Shown here piece by piece: positions 31,015 through 39,210 of a stretch of DNA of 39,210 bases (the stretch's first letter is position 1; each line of letters opens with the position of its first letter). The notes beneath the pieces were generated by a model. The model searched no databases, was not told the origin of the DNA, and saw only the letters and a program-made list of their open reading frames with translations. The stretch covers positions 1 to 39,210 of the forward strand of contig CAMLNA010000027.1 in assembly GCA_946481025.1 (NCBI GenBank), read 5' to 3'. The DNA comes from an uncultured Rivibacter sp. (lineage in GTDB: Bacteria; Pseudomonadota; Gammaproteobacteria; Burkholderiales; Burkholderiaceae). A program made the translations under genes and the position numbers.

Positions 31015-32547
31015 ATGGGTGCACCCGACCTGCCGAACCTGCAACAGCATCTGCGCGCCACCGTCGGCCACTGGATCGGCGGGCGCCACGTGCCACCCGC
31101 CGGCGGCCGCGCGCAAGCGGTCTACAACCCGGCCACCGGTGCGGTGGCGCGCGAGGTGGCGCTGGCGAGCGCCGACGAGGTGAACGCGGCAGTGGCCGCC
31201 GCGCACGCAGCCTTCCCGGCATGGGCCGACACGCCGCCGATCCGGCGCGCGCGGGTGCTGTTCAAGTTCCTCGAGCTGCTGAACCAGCATCGCGACACGC
31301 TGGCGGCCATGATCACCAGCGAACACGGCAAGGTGTTCACCGACGCACAAGGCGAGGTCACCCGCGGCATCGACATCGTCGAGTTCGCCTGCGGCATTCC
31401 GCAGCTGCTCAAGGGCGACTACACCGAGCAGGTGTCCACGGGAATCGACAACTGGACGATGCGCCAGCCGCTGGGCGTCGTGGCCGGGATCACGCCGTTC
31501 AACTTTCCGTGCATGGTGCCGTGCTGGATGTTCCCGGTCGCCATCGCCTGCGGCAACAGCTTCGTGCTGAAGCCCAGCGAGCGCGACCCGTCGGCCAGCC
31601 TCTTGATGGCCGAGCTGCTCAAGCAGGCCGGGCTGCCCGACGGCGTGTTCAACGTGGTGCAAGGCGACAAGCTGGCGGTGGATACGCTGCTGTCGCACCC
31701 CGACGTGAAGGCGCTCAGCTTCGTGGGCTCCACCCCGATCGCGCAGTACATCTACGAAACCGGCGCCCACCACGGCAAGCGGGTGCAGGCGCTGGGCGGC
31801 GCCAAGAACCACATGGTGGTGATGCCCGATGCCGACATCGAGCAGACGGTGGATGCGCTGATCGGCGCCGCCTACGGCTCGGCGGGCGAGCGCTGCATGG
31901 CCATCAGCGCCGCGGTGCTGGTAGGCGACGTGGCCGACAAGGTGGTCGGCAAGCTCGCCGAACGCGCGCGCGCACTCAAGATCAAGAACGGCATGGAACT
32001 CGATGCCGAAATGGGCCCCATCGTCACGAAGCAGGCGCTGGAGCGCATCGAGGGCTACATCGCCCACGGCGTGGGCGAAGGCGCGCAACTGGTGGTCGAT
32101 GGTCGCGGCTACCAGGTGCCCGGTCATGAGAACGGCTTCTTCACCGGCGGCACGCTGTTCGACCACGTGACGCCGCAGATGAAGATCTACAAGGAAGAGA
32201 TCTTCGGCCCGGTGCTGGTGTGCGTGCGCGTGCCCGACTTCGCCTCGGCGGTCGAGCTGGTCAATGCCCACGAGTTCGGCAATGGCGTGGCCTGCTTCAC
32301 CCGCGACGGCAACGTGGCACGCGAATTCGCGCGGCGCATCCAGGTCGGCATGGTGGGGATCAACGTGCCGATCCCGGTGCCGATGGCCTGGCACGGTTTC
32401 GGCGGCTGGAAGAAGAGCCTGTTCGGCGACATGCACGCCTATGGCGAAGAAGGCGTGCGGTTCTACACCAAGCAGAAGTCGGTGATGCAGCGCTGGCCCG
32501 AGAGCACGCCCAAGGGCGCCGAATTCGTGATGCCCACGGCGAAGTAA
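31015..32547 (+). CDS. mmsA: Methylmalonate-semialdehyde dehydrogenase (CoA-acylating)
   Basis: This 510-residue cytosolic enzyme oxidises methylmalonate semialdehyde or malonate semialdehyde to propionyl-CoA or acetyl-CoA, with NAD+ and CoA, in valine and beta-alanine breakdown. Signatures are [42 protein letters not shown], where the usual catalytic Glu of hydrolytic aldehyde dehydrogenases is absent as expected, and [18 protein letters not shown] with the catalytic Cys. EEIFGPVL and [21 protein letters not shown] also match MmsA. GAGGAG precedes the ATG at 31015. It is alone: the partner mmsB dehydrogenase and other valine genes are not adjacent. Confidence 0.95.
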   Translation: MGAPDLPNLQQHLRATVGHWIGGRHVPPAGGRAQAVYNPATGAVAREVALASADEVNAAVAAAHAAFPAWADTPPIRRARVLFKFLELLNQHRDTLAAMITSEHGKVFTDAQGEVTRGIDIVEFACGIPQLLKGDYTEQVSTGIDNWTMRQPLGVVAGITPFNFPCMVPCWMFPVAIACGNSFVLKPSERDPSASLLMAELLKQAGLPDGVFNVVQGDKLAVDTLLSHPDVKALSFVGSTPIAQYIYETGAHHGKRVQALGGAKNHMVVMPDADIEQTVDALIGAAYGSAGERCMAISAAVLVGDVADKVVGKLAERARALKIKNGMELDAEMGPIVTKQALERIEGYIAHGVGEGAQLVVDGRGYQVPGHENGFFTGGTLFDHVTPQMKIYKEEIFGPVLVCVRVPDFASAVELVNAHEFGNGVACFTRDGNVAREFARRIQVGMVGINVPIPVPMAWHGFGGWKKSLFGDMHAYGEEGVRFYTKQKSVMQRWPESTPKGAEFVMPTAK

Positions 32548-32554
32548 TCGCCGC

Positions 32555-32677
32555 CTACTCGTTCCAGATCGCTTCGAGCACGTGCGCGACGTCCACCTCG
32601 GTGGCCGTCTGCGCCAGCGCCACGGCGGCGAAGAGGCCGACCAGCAGGGTGATGAGGTAGCTGCGCAACGGTGTCAT
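32555..32677 (-). CDS. 40-residue predicted secreted or membrane peptide
   Basis: The small frame reads MTPLRSYLITLLVGLFAAV, continuing LAQTATEVDVAHVLEAIWNE. AGGAG lies 6 bases before the ATG, so translation is likely. Residues 5-22 are a hydrophobic helix after a single Arg, and ALAQ-T resembles a signal-peptidase site; the mature part would be about 18 acidic residues. Its stop is 7 bases from the convergent mmsA stop. The function is unknown. It lies downstream of dgoA on the same strand, after a hairpin, so it may be separate. Confidence 0.55.
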   Translation of the reverse strand: MTPLRSYLITLLVGLFAAVALAQTATEVDVAHVLEAIWNE

Positions 32678-32746
32678 GTCCAACTCCTGAAGGGGGAGTG
32701 CCCATGACACGAAGACTAGGCAGCCGGCCGGCGCACGACCATCGGT

Positions 32747-32767
32747 TCACCGCGCAGCAAGCGGTGA
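32747..32767 (-). terminator. Hairpin after the sugar operon
   Basis: TCACCGC-N7-GCGGTGA is a perfect 7-bp stem located 33 bases past the dgoA stop on the minus strand. No T-tract follows, so it is a weak terminator candidate or a 3' protective stem. Confidence 0.4.
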
Positions 32768-32799
32768 GACTGATCTGACAACGAGGCGGTGCCGTCGGG

Positions 32800-33435
32800 C
32801 TACTGCCCGGCGTTCCGGGTCTGCCAGGCGTCGACGAAGGCGCGCGCGCGCCGCGCCAGTTCGTCGATCGCAATGCCCGGCTTGAACAGCGCGCCCCCGA
32901 TGCCGAAGCCTGTGGCGCCCGCTTCGCGCCATCCCGCCAGGCTCTCCGGCGTGATGCCGCCCACCGGCCACAACGGCGTGCCGGCCGGCAGCACCGTCGC
33001 CAGCGCCTGCAGCCCCGCGGACGTGAGCATCTCGGCCGGGAACAGCTTCAGGGCCTGCGCTCCCGCGCGCAGCGCCGCGAACGCCTCGGTGGCGGTGAAC
33101 ACCCCAGGGGCCGAGTACAGGCCGAGCTTGCGGCTGCTGTGGATCACCGCCTCGTCGCAATGCGGCGACACGATGAGCTGGCCGCCGGCCGCGGCGACCG
33201 CCTCGACCTGCGCCACTTCCAGCACCGTGCCGGCACCCACCAGCGTGCCGGGTGGCGCCATCTGCACGAGCGTCGAGATCGCCTGCAGCGCCCCGGGCCG
33301 GTTGAGCGGCACCTCGATGGCGCGGAAGCCGGCATCGAACAGCACCCGGCCCACCTCGTGCGCACGTTCGGGTTCGAGCCCGCGGAGGATGGCCACCAGC
33401 GGCGGTGCGGGCGGCCAGGCGGGGGTGGCATTCAT
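32800..33435 (-). CDS. dgoA: 2-dehydro-3-deoxy-6-phosphogalactonate aldolase
   Basis: This 211-residue cytosolic class I aldolase cleaves 2-keto-3-deoxy-6-phosphogalactonate to pyruvate and glyceraldehyde 3-phosphate. KDPG/KDPGal aldolase motifs are VAILRGLEPERA, IEVPLNRPG with Glu41, GAGTVLEVAQV, SPHCDEAVI and LKLFPAEML with the Schiff-base Lys130. GLYSAPGVFTATEAFAAL follows the DgoA and not the Eda pattern. The start overlaps the dgoK stop as ATGA (33432-33435), so it is translationally coupled. It is the last gene of the sugar operon. Confidence 0.93.
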   Translation of the reverse strand: MNATPAWPPAPPLVAILRGLEPERAHEVGRVLFDAGFRAIEVPLNRPGALQAISTLVQMAPPGTLVGAGTVLEVAQVEAVAAAGGQLIVSPHCDEAVIHSSRKLGLYSAPGVFTATEAFAALRAGAQALKLFPAEMLTSAGLQALATVLPAGTPLWPVGGITPESLAGWREAGATGFGIGGALFKPGIAIDELARRARAFVDAWQTRNAGQ

Positions 33436-34361
33436 CGAGGCATCTCCTTGCGCAAGGCCTGCCAGGCAGCCGCCTGCACCGCCTCCACGTCCAGCAGTTC
33501 CACCTGGTGCCCGAGCTGCGCTGCGCAGGCGGCATGCAGGGCGGCGAGCCGGGGGGCGCCGATCACCCGCACCGGCGCATCGGCCGCGAGGCCGGGCTGT
33601 CGTCGCAGGTCGTGCCACTCGGTACCGATGAGCACGCCGCTCACATAGGACGCAGCCGCCTCGCGCGGCAGCGCGCCGGTCACCACGCGGGCCCGTGCGC
33701 CGAAGAGTGCGTGGCTCATGGCGGCTTCGGCTGCATGGGACACGCCGCGCGAAAAGGCCTGCGCATCGTGCTGTTCGCGGCCGTGCTGCATCAACGGCGC
33801 CAGCGTGCCGCGCTCACCGAGCAGCGCGAACAGCTCGCCGGTGAGGTAGGTGCGCAGCCAGCGGATGCGGCCGCCTTCGAGCCAGACCCACTTGCAGTGC
33901 GTGCCCGGCAGCACGTACCACCCGTCGGCTCGGGCGCCGCCGCCCATCAGGTGCAGCGCACCGAGCAGCTGGGTTTCCTCGCCGCGCATCACGTCGACCG
34001 CATCGCCCATGCCCTGCCAGCGCACGCCGGGGACGATCCAGGCGTCGTCGGGCGCGCCGGTTGCGGTGAGCCGCACGAGTCGTTGCGGCAGCTCGAGCAG
34101 CGGGCGGCTCGCGTCGAGGTAGGGCGCTTCCTGCCAGCCTTGGGCGCTGCCCACCATGCCGGCCATCACGATCGTGGCGGGTGAACCCGCAGGCAGGCGC
34201 AAGCCCGCCATCAGCACCGGCAGCGAGGCGGCGAAGTGCGGTGCCACGGCCAGCAGGCCGGCGCCGTCGTCGTGCCGGGCCACCAGCGACTCGCCGTCGT
34301 AGCGCCGGGCGCGGCGGTGGGTGCCGCCCCAGTCGATGCCGAGCCAGGTCGACTCAGCCAC
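33432..34361 (-). CDS. dgoK: 2-dehydro-3-deoxygalactonokinase
   Basis: This 309-residue kinase phosphorylates 2-keto-3-deoxygalactonate with ATP, the step before DgoA. Landmarks are the phosphate loop GIDWGGTHRRARRYD, IVMAGMVGSAQGWQEAPYLD, IVPGVRWQG, VMRGEETQLLGAL, VLPGTHCKWVWLEGGRI and YLTGELFALLGERGTL. The start codon is GTG at 34361, overlapping the yjfF stop by 8 bases. The dgoD dehydratase and a galactose dehydrogenase needed to make its substrate are not in the window. Confidence 0.94.
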   Translation of the reverse strand: MAESTWLGIDWGGTHRRARRYDGESLVARHDDGAGLLAVAPHFAASLPVLMAGLRLPAGSPATIVMAGMVGSAQGWQEAPYLDASRPLLELPQRLVRLTATGAPDDAWIVPGVRWQGMGDAVDVMRGEETQLLGALHLMGGGARADGWYVLPGTHCKWVWLEGGRIRWLRTYLTGELFALLGERGTLAPLMQHGREQHDAQAFSRGVSHAAEAAMSHALFGARARVVTGALPREAAASYVSGVLIGTEWHDLRRQPGLAADAPVRVIGAPRLAALHAACAAQLGHQVELLDVEAVQAAAWQALRKEMPR

Positions 34362-35418
34362 GTCGCGCCTCGAACAAGCGCTGCAGCAGGCAGAACACGA
34401 ACAGCAACGCGCCGATCACGATGCGCGTCCACCACGAGCTCAACGAGCCGTCGAACATGATGAGGGTCTGGATGATGCCGAGGATCAGCACGCCGAACAG
34501 CGAGCCGACCACGTAGCCCACGCCGCCCGACAGCAGGGTGCCGCCGATCACCACCGCGGCGATCGCATCGAGCTCCAGCCCCACCGCATGCAGGCCGTAG
34601 CCGGACTGCATGTAGAAGGTGAACACGATGCCGGCCAGGGCCGAGCAGAAGCCCGACAACGTGTAGACCAGCACCGTCGTGCGCGCCACCGGCAGGCCCA
34701 TCAGCAGGGCCGACTGCTCGTTGCCGCCGATGGCATAGACGGTGCGACCGAACTCGGTGCCGTGGGCGATGAACACCGCCACCGCCACCACGGCGATGGC
34801 AAGCAGTGCGCTGATGGTGATCGACGCTTCATCGCCCCACAACGGCAGCCGCGTCTGCGACAGCGTGGCGTAGGTTTCGTTGGTGATGCTGATGGAGTCG
34901 ATGCTGATGAGGTAGCACAGTCCGCGCGCGAGGAACATGCCGGCCAGCGTGACGATGAAGGGCTGCAGCCGGAAGCGCCGGATCAGCCAGCCCATGAAGG
35001 CGCCGAAGCCGGTGCCCACCGCCAGCACCAGCGGCATCACGACCACCGGGCTCCAGTGGTGGTGCTCCACCAGCGCGGCCGAGATCATGGTGGTGAGCGC
35101 GATCACCGAGCCCACCGAGAGGTCGATGCCGCCCGACAGGATCACGAAGGTCATGCCGACCGCCACGATGACCAGGAAGGCGTTGTCGATCAGCAGGTTG
35201 AGGAAGACCTGCGGCGACAGGAAGCCGTCGTAAAGCGCCGAGCCCAGCGTCGCCATGGCGACGAAGAGAGAGATCGTCGCGGCGACCGGGATGTATTTCG
35301 CATCGAGGCGCATGCGGCGCACCTGGTGAACGGTGGTGCCGGCGGTGTCGGTGGAGGCGCGAGCCTCGCCGGAGGGCTTCGGCCCCTCCGCCTGGACGGA
35401 CATCGGACGTGCGCTCAT
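34354..35418 (-). CDS. yjfF: Sugar ABC transporter permease, YjfF type
   Basis: This 354-residue inner-membrane permease belongs to the ribose/galactofuranose importer family. Landmarks are VGMTFVILSGGIDLSVGSVIALT, the family EAA-like region IRRFRLQPFIVTLAGMFLARGL, GRTVYAIGGNEQSALLMGLPV and LDAIAAVVIGGTLLSGGVGYVVGSLFGV. YjfF partners YtfT in galactofuranose uptake in E. coli. From the ATG at 35418, which overlaps the ytfT stop as ATGA, the protein has about 35 extra hydrophilic N-terminal residues. An ATG at 35313 (MRLDAKYIPV) with a weak AGGTG would remove them and match the usual start better. Confidence 0.9.
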   Translation of the reverse strand: MSARPMSVQAEGPKPSGEARASTDTAGTTVHQVRRMRLDAKYIPVAATISLFVAMATLGSALYDGFLSPQVFLNLLIDNAFLVIVAVGMTFVILSGGIDLSVGSVIALTTMISAALVEHHHWSPVVVMPLVLAVGTGFGAFMGWLIRRFRLQPFIVTLAGMFLARGLCYLISIDSISITNETYATLSQTRLPLWGDEASITISALLAIAVVAVAVFIAHGTEFGRTVYAIGGNEQSALLMGLPVARTTVLVYTLSGFCSALAGIVFTFYMQSGYGLHAVGLELDAIAAVVIGGTLLSGGVGYVVGSLFGVLILGIIQTLIMFDGSLSSWWTRIVIGALLFVFCLLQRLFEARRG

Positions 35419-36467
35419 GCCTTGGCGCCTCCCATGGGCGACTTGACCACCCAGCCCTTCACCGCCCGCCTGAACTCGGCCGACTGCATCAGCATCACGA
35501 CGAACACCACCGCAGCCTTGACCACGAGGTTGATCTCGGGCGGCACGCCGATCGAATAGATGGTGGAGGTGAGCGTCTGGATGATGAGCGCGCCCACCAC
35601 GCTGCCCGCGAGGCTGAAGCGCCCGCCGGTGAGCAGGGTGCCGCCCAGCGTGACGGCGAGGATCGCATCGAGCTCCATCAGCTGCCCGGCGTTGTTGCCG
35701 TCGGCGCTCTTCACGTTCGAGCTCACCAGCAGGCCGGCCACGCCGGCGGTGAAGCCGCAGAAGGCGTACACGCACACGGTGATGAGCCGCTCGCGCACGC
35801 CGGCCAGCCGGGCCGCCGCCGGGTTGATGCCGATGGCCTGGATGAACAGGCCCAGTGCCGTGTGCTTGACCGCGACGTGGAGGAAGAGGAACACCGCCGC
35901 CGCGATGAACAGCGAAAAGGGCAGGCCCAGCAGGAAACCGTTGCCGATGAAGAAGTACGGCGCGTAGTAGACCGTGATGATCTGCCCGTCGGTGATGAGC
36001 TGCGCGACGCCGCGGCCGGCCACCATGAGGATGAGCGTCGCGATGATGGGCTGCATGCCGACCTTGGCCACCAGCAGGCCGTTCCACACGCCGGCCAGCA
36101 GCGCGACGCCGAGCGCTGCCGCGATCGCGAGCCCCATCGGGAAACGGCTCACATAGGTCTGCACGCCGTCCTTCACGACGAGCTGGCCGCCGATCATCAG
36201 CGCCGCCACGGCGGCCGAGATGGCCACCACCGCGCCCACCGAGATGTCGATGCCGCGGGTGGCGATCACCAGCGTCATGCCCAGCGACACGACGATGAGC
36301 GGCGCGGCCCGGTTGAGGATGTCGATCAGGCTGCCGTACAGGTGGCCGTCGCGCCACTGCAGCTGCCAGAAGCCGGGGTTGAAGGTGGCGTTCACCGCGA
36401 GCAGCAGTGCGAGGGTGGCCAGCGGCCACAGCAGCGGGTGGTTGAGCAGGCGCTTCATCGGCTTCAT
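35415..36467 (-). CDS. ytfT: Sugar ABC transporter permease, YtfT type
   Basis: This 350-residue inner-membrane permease has the YtfT pattern: MKPMKRLLNHPLLWPLATLALLL, FNPGFWQLQWRDGHLYGSLIDILNRAAP, GMTLVIATRGIDISVGAVVAI, VGMQPIIATLILMVAGRGVAQLITDGQ and LDAILAVTLGGTLLTGGRFSLAGS. It forms the membrane channel with YjfF for galactofuranose or a similar pentose or hexose. It starts 2 bases after the ytfR stop. An alternative ATG is at 36458. Confidence 0.93.
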   Translation of the reverse strand: MKPMKRLLNHPLLWPLATLALLLAVNATFNPGFWQLQWRDGHLYGSLIDILNRAAPLIVVSLGMTLVIATRGIDISVGAVVAISAAVAALMIGGQLVVKDGVQTYVSRFPMGLAIAAALGVALLAGVWNGLLVAKVGMQPIIATLILMVAGRGVAQLITDGQIITVYYAPYFFIGNGFLLGLPFSLFIAAAVFLFLHVAVKHTALGLFIQAIGINPAAARLAGVRERLITVCVYAFCGFTAGVAGLLVSSNVKSADGNNAGQLMELDAILAVTLGGTLLTGGRFSLAGSVVGALIIQTLTSTIYSIGVPPEINLVVKAAVVFVVMLMQSAEFRRAVKGWVVKSPMGGAKA

Positions 36468-36469
36468 GG

Positions 36470-38002
36470 TCAGGCCTCGCCTGCAATCAAGTCGCAGATC
36501 GCCTGTTCGCTGCTGCCGCCGGGCAGCTCGCCGGCCTTGCGTCGGTCGCGCATCACGACGATGCGGTCCGACAGGCGCACCACCTCGTCGAGCTCGGCCG
36601 AGATGAACAGCACCGCGACACCGCGGCGCGCCAGCGCCAGCACCTCGTTCATGATCTCCTGCTTGGCGGCGATGTCGACGCCGCGGGTGGGTTCGTCGAG
36701 GATCAGCAGCCGCGGCTCGGTGGCCAGCCAGCGCGCCAGCAGCGCCTTCTGCTGGTTGCCGCCCGAAAGCTGCGCGATCGGCGTGTCGAGGTCGGCGGTC
36801 TTGATGCCCAGCGCATCGACGAAGTGCTGGGCGATCACCGCCTGGCTGCGCCGCGAAAGGCTGGGCAGCAGGCCCATGCGGGCCTGCAATGCGAGCACGA
36901 TGTTCTCGCGCACCGACAGCTCGGCCACGATGCCTTCGGCCTTGCGGTCCTCCGGGCACAGGCCGAGCCGCGACCGCACCGCCTGGGCCGGGTGCTGCAG
37001 CTTCACCGCCTCGCCCTGCAGCAGCAGCTCACCGCTGTCGGCGCGGTCCAGGCCGAACAGCAGGCGCGCGAGCTCGGTGCGGCCCGAGCCCAGCAGGCCG
37101 GCCATGCCGACCACCTCGCCTGGCTGCAGCGTGAGGTCGGTGGGAGCCACCTGCGTGCGCCGGCCCAGGCCCCTGGCCTGCAGCACCGGCGGCGCATCGG
37201 CAAGTTCGGCTGGGGCCGTGTGATCGCGCGTGGCCGCGGTCCACTCGCGGCCCACCATCGCAGAGATCAGCGCGCCCATGTCGAGGTCCGGCGTCAGGTA
37301 TTCACCCACCAGCTCGCCGTTGCGCAGCACGGTGATGCGGTCCGAGATCTCGTAGACCTCGGCCAGGAAATGGGTGACGAACACGATGGCCAGGCCCTCG
37401 CTGCGCAGCTGCCGCAGCACCGCGAACAGGCGCTTCACCTCGCCTTCGTCAAGGCTGGAGGTCGGCTCGTCGAGGATCAGCACCCGCGCGGAAATGGCCA
37501 GCGACCGCGCGATGGCCACCATCTGCTGCACGGCCACCGAGTGGCTCGACAGCAGCCGCGTCACGTCGATGTCGAGGTTCAGCCGCGCCAGCAGCGCGCG
37601 GGCGTCGGCGTTCAGCTTCGCCCAGTCGATGCGCCAGCCGCCGGCGGCGCCCTTGCGCGGGTAGCGGCCGGCATAGATGTTCTCGGCCACCGACAGGTTG
37701 GGGCAGAGGTTCACCTCCTGGTAGACGGTGCTGATGCCCAGCCGCTGCGCCTCCAGCGGCGAGCCGGGCGCAATGCGCGTGCCGGCCAGCGTCATCTCGC
37801 CGTCGTCGGCGGTGTGCACGCCGGTGAGCACCTTGATCAGCGTGGACTTGCCCGCGCCGTTCTGGCCCATCAGCGCATGGATCTCGCCGGCGAAGAGGCG
37901 CAGCTCCACGCCGTGCAGCGCCCGCACGCCCGGGAAGCGCTTGCCGATGCCGCGCAGGTGCAGCAGCGGCGCGGCCTCACGCCTTGTTTTTGTTGTAGAC
38001 AT
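36470..38002 (-). CDS. ytfR: Sugar ABC transporter ATP-binding protein, YtfR type (double domain)
   Basis: This 510-residue protein has two ABC domains. The first has Walker A GQNGAGKST at about residues 46-54 and Walker B VLILDEPTSSLDE. The second has the degenerate loop GLLGSGRTE, the signature LSGGNQQKALLARWL and RLLILDEPTRGVDI. This one-normal, one-degenerate pattern is typical of RbsA/MglA/YtfR importers. The Q-loop region STVYQEVNLCPNLSVAENIYAGR matches YtfR. The start codon lies 26 bases inside the upstream gguB-like gene. It energises YtfT-YjfF; whether GguB also uses it is open. Confidence 0.93.
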   Translation of the reverse strand: MSTTKTRREAAPLLHLRGIGKRFPGVRALHGVELRLFAGEIHALMGQNGAGKSTLIKVLTGVHTADDGEMTLAGTRIAPGSPLEAQRLGISTVYQEVNLCPNLSVAENIYAGRYPRKGAAGGWRIDWAKLNADARALLARLNLDIDVTRLLSSHSVAVQQMVAIARSLAISARVLILDEPTSSLDEGEVKRLFAVLRQLRSEGLAIVFVTHFLAEVYEISDRITVLRNGELVGEYLTPDLDMGALISAMVGREWTAATRDHTAPAELADAPPVLQARGLGRRTQVAPTDLTLQPGEVVGMAGLLGSGRTELARLLFGLDRADSGELLLQGEAVKLQHPAQAVRSRLGLCPEDRKAEGIVAELSVRENIVLALQARMGLLPSLSRRSQAVIAQHFVDALGIKTADLDTPIAQLSGGNQQKALLARWLATEPRLLILDEPTRGVDIAAKQEIMNEVLALARRGVAVLFISAELDEVVRLSDRIVVMRDRRKAGELPGGSSEQAICDLIAGEA

Positions 38003-39197
38003 CGACGCACACGGCGGCCAGTAACACGAGGCCCTTGATTACTTGTTGGTAGTCGATGCCGACGCCGAGGATGGACATGCCGTTGTTCATCACGCCCATC
38101 ACGAAGGCGCCGATCACCGCACCCATCACCTTGCCGACACCGCCCGAGGCCGAGGCCCCGCCGATGAAGCAGGCGGCGATCACGTCGAGCTCGAAGCCCA
38201 GGCCGGCCTTGGGCGTGGCGGTGTTCAGCCGCGCCGCGAACACCAGGCCGGCGAGCGCCGCCAGCACGCCCATGTTGACGAAGGTGTAGAACGCCAGCCG
38301 CTCGGTCTTGATGCCCGACAGCCGCGCCGCCTTTTCGTTGCCGCCCAGCGCATAGATGCGCCGGCCGATGGTGGTGCGGTGGGTGATGAAGTCGTAGGCC
38401 AGCACCAGCACGAACATGATCACCAGCACGTTCGGCAGGCCGCGGTACGACGCCATCAGCCAGCAGAAGGCCACGATGGCGGCCGCGAACACCAGGTTCT
38501 TCAGCACGAAGAAGGAGAAGGGCTCCTCGTCCATGCCGTGCGCGAACTGACGGCGCCTTTCGCGCAGGCGCGCCCACACCAGCGCCGCGGCCACCAGGGC
38601 CCCGAGGACCACCGAGGTCAGCCGCAGGCTTTCGCCGTCGAGCGGGTCGGGAATGAATCCGGAGCTCAGGCTCTGGAAGGCCTCGGGGAAGGGACCGACA
38701 GACTGGCCTGCCAGCAGCGCCAGCGCCAGGCCCTTGAAGATCAGCATGCCCCCCAGCGTGACGATGAACGACGGGATGCGGAAGAACGCGACGAACCAGC
38801 CCTGTGCCGCGCCGATGAGCGCGCCCACGCCGATGCACGCCAGCATGGCCGGCACGAAGTGCCATTCGTAGTTGACCATCAGCACCGCTGCCAGCGCGCC
38901 GATGAAGCCCGCCACCGAGCCCACCGACAGGTCGATGTGGCCGGCCACGATGACCAGCAGCATGCCCAGCGCCATGATGACGATGTAGCTGTTCTGCAGC
39001 ACCAGGTTCGTGAGGTTCAGCGGCTTGAGCAGCGTGCCTTCGGTGGCCACCTGGAAGAAGCCCATGATCGCCACGAGCGACAGCAACATGCCGTACTCGC
39101 GGATGTTGTGCTTCAGGAAGCTGCCGTAGCGCTTGGGCTCGGTGACAGCCACTGCCGCGGAGGGCTCGCCGCTGACGTGATCAGGCGTGGTACTCAA
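37977..39197 (-). CDS. gguB: Sugar ABC transporter permease, GguB/MmsB (multiple monosaccharide) type
   Basis: This 406-residue inner-membrane permease is longer than YtfT or YjfF. Landmarks are YGMLLSLVAIMGFFQVATEGTLL, LVLQNSYIVIMALGMLLVIVAGHIDLSVGSV, RIPSFIVTLGGMLIFKG, GRRIYALGGNEKAARLSGIKTERLAF and GKVMGAVIGAFVMGVMNNGMSILG. The long insert with RLRERRRQFAHGMDEEPFSFF is characteristic of GguB. In agrobacteria GguAB with ChvE import arabinose, galactose and related sugars. The start codon is TTG at 39197 with AAGGA 8 bases upstream. A TGA for an upstream frame overlaps it (TTGA), so a gguA-like gene probably lies just beyond the window. Confidence 0.88.
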   Translation of the reverse strand: MSTTPDHVSGEPSAAVAVTEPKRYGSFLKHNIREYGMLLSLVAIMGFFQVATEGTLLKPLNLTNLVLQNSYIVIMALGMLLVIVAGHIDLSVGSVAGFIGALAAVLMVNYEWHFVPAMLACIGVGALIGAAQGWFVAFFRIPSFIVTLGGMLIFKGLALALLAGQSVGPFPEAFQSLSSGFIPDPLDGESLRLTSVVLGALVAAALVWARLRERRRQFAHGMDEEPFSFFVLKNLVFAAAIVAFCWLMASYRGLPNVLVIMFVLVLAYDFITHRTTIGRRIYALGGNEKAARLSGIKTERLAFYTFVNMGVLAALAGLVFAARLNTATPKAGLGFELDVIAACFIGGASASGGVGKVMGAVIGAFVMGVMNNGMSILGVGIDYQQVIKGLVLLAAVCVDVYNKNKA

Positions 39198-39210
39198 CTG
39201 CTTTGTCCTT

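Noticed and set aside
1..39210. CRISPR array, insertion sequence, prophage or toxin-antitoxin cassette
   Set aside because: I saw no regularly spaced repeats, transposase or integrase motifs, or terminal inverted repeats with target duplications. Composition by eye is uniform and genes are packed as in a core chromosome.

Overview
The window is GC-rich, densely coded chromosomal DNA of a betaproteobacterium, most likely order Burkholderiales. The gene set supports this: a long-form LeuA, GTP-dependent PEP carboxykinase, the DUF3649/PepSY/DUF3325 iron module, several LysR regulators, ArgP/ArgO, and a De Ley-Doudoroff galactose operon. I see no rRNA, tRNA, CRISPR array, insertion sequence or phage gene. 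The order is an inference from gene content; I could not run a search.

Layout. (1) 1-752, minus: the N-terminal part of a TonB-dependent receptor that runs off the left edge. (2) 986-11755, minus: a probable ten-gene iron or siderophore operon, read in the order tonB, exbB, exbD, two TonB-dependent receptors, a DUF3649 protein, a PepSY protein, a DUF3325 protein, a second PepSY protein and a ChaN-like protein. A candidate Fur box lies just upstream of tonB. (3) 11950-13008, minus: an unrecognised lipoprotein with a good terminator. (4) 13153-15615, minus: leuA, its attenuator with a Leu-rich leader peptide, and the BON/LysM protein Kbp. (5) 15713-17183, minus: a MOSC protein coupled to a TupA-like binding protein. 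(6) 17476-19341, plus: pckG, closed by a perfect hairpin terminator. (7) 19405-21037: two small paralogous proteins, divergent from a LysR regulator. (8) 21057-23720: a YecA-like SEC-C protein, a metallophosphoesterase, a UspA protein and a convergent TetR regulator. (9) 23770-26066: a small unknown protein, a PhoD-type phosphatase and a small membrane-anchored unknown. (10) 26034-29695: argP, divergent from argO-dadA-flavodoxin-like reductase. (11) 29696-29967: a non-coding stretch with repeats and a strong plus-strand terminator. (12) 29968-32547: a LysR regulator, divergent from mmsA. (13) 32555-39197, minus: a 40-residue secreted or membrane peptide, then a sugar operon read as gguB-ytfR-ytfT-yjfF-dgoK-dgoA that continues beyond the right edge.

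How the genes work together. In the iron operon, TonB-ExbB-ExbD energise the two outer-membrane receptors. The PepSY proteins resemble inner-membrane siderophore reductases, so iron could be released by reduction after uptake. In the sugar operon, ABC importers of the galactofuranose/arabinose/galactose class feed a pathway in which DgoK phosphorylates 2-keto-3-deoxygalactonate and DgoA cleaves the product to pyruvate and glyceraldehyde 3-phosphate.

The most interesting regulatory feature is upstream of leuA. A near-consensus promoter would start transcription within a base or two of the AUG of a 29-codon reading frame containing CTG-CTA-CTA-CTA, and an intrinsic terminator follows. This looks like a leucine attenuator whose leader peptide is translated from a leaderless mRNA. 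Other leads are a LysR-controlled pair of small paralogs, an orphan TupA-like/MOSC pair, a possible small RNA at about 29.8-29.96 kb, and clean dyad operators at three divergent LysR-type promoters.
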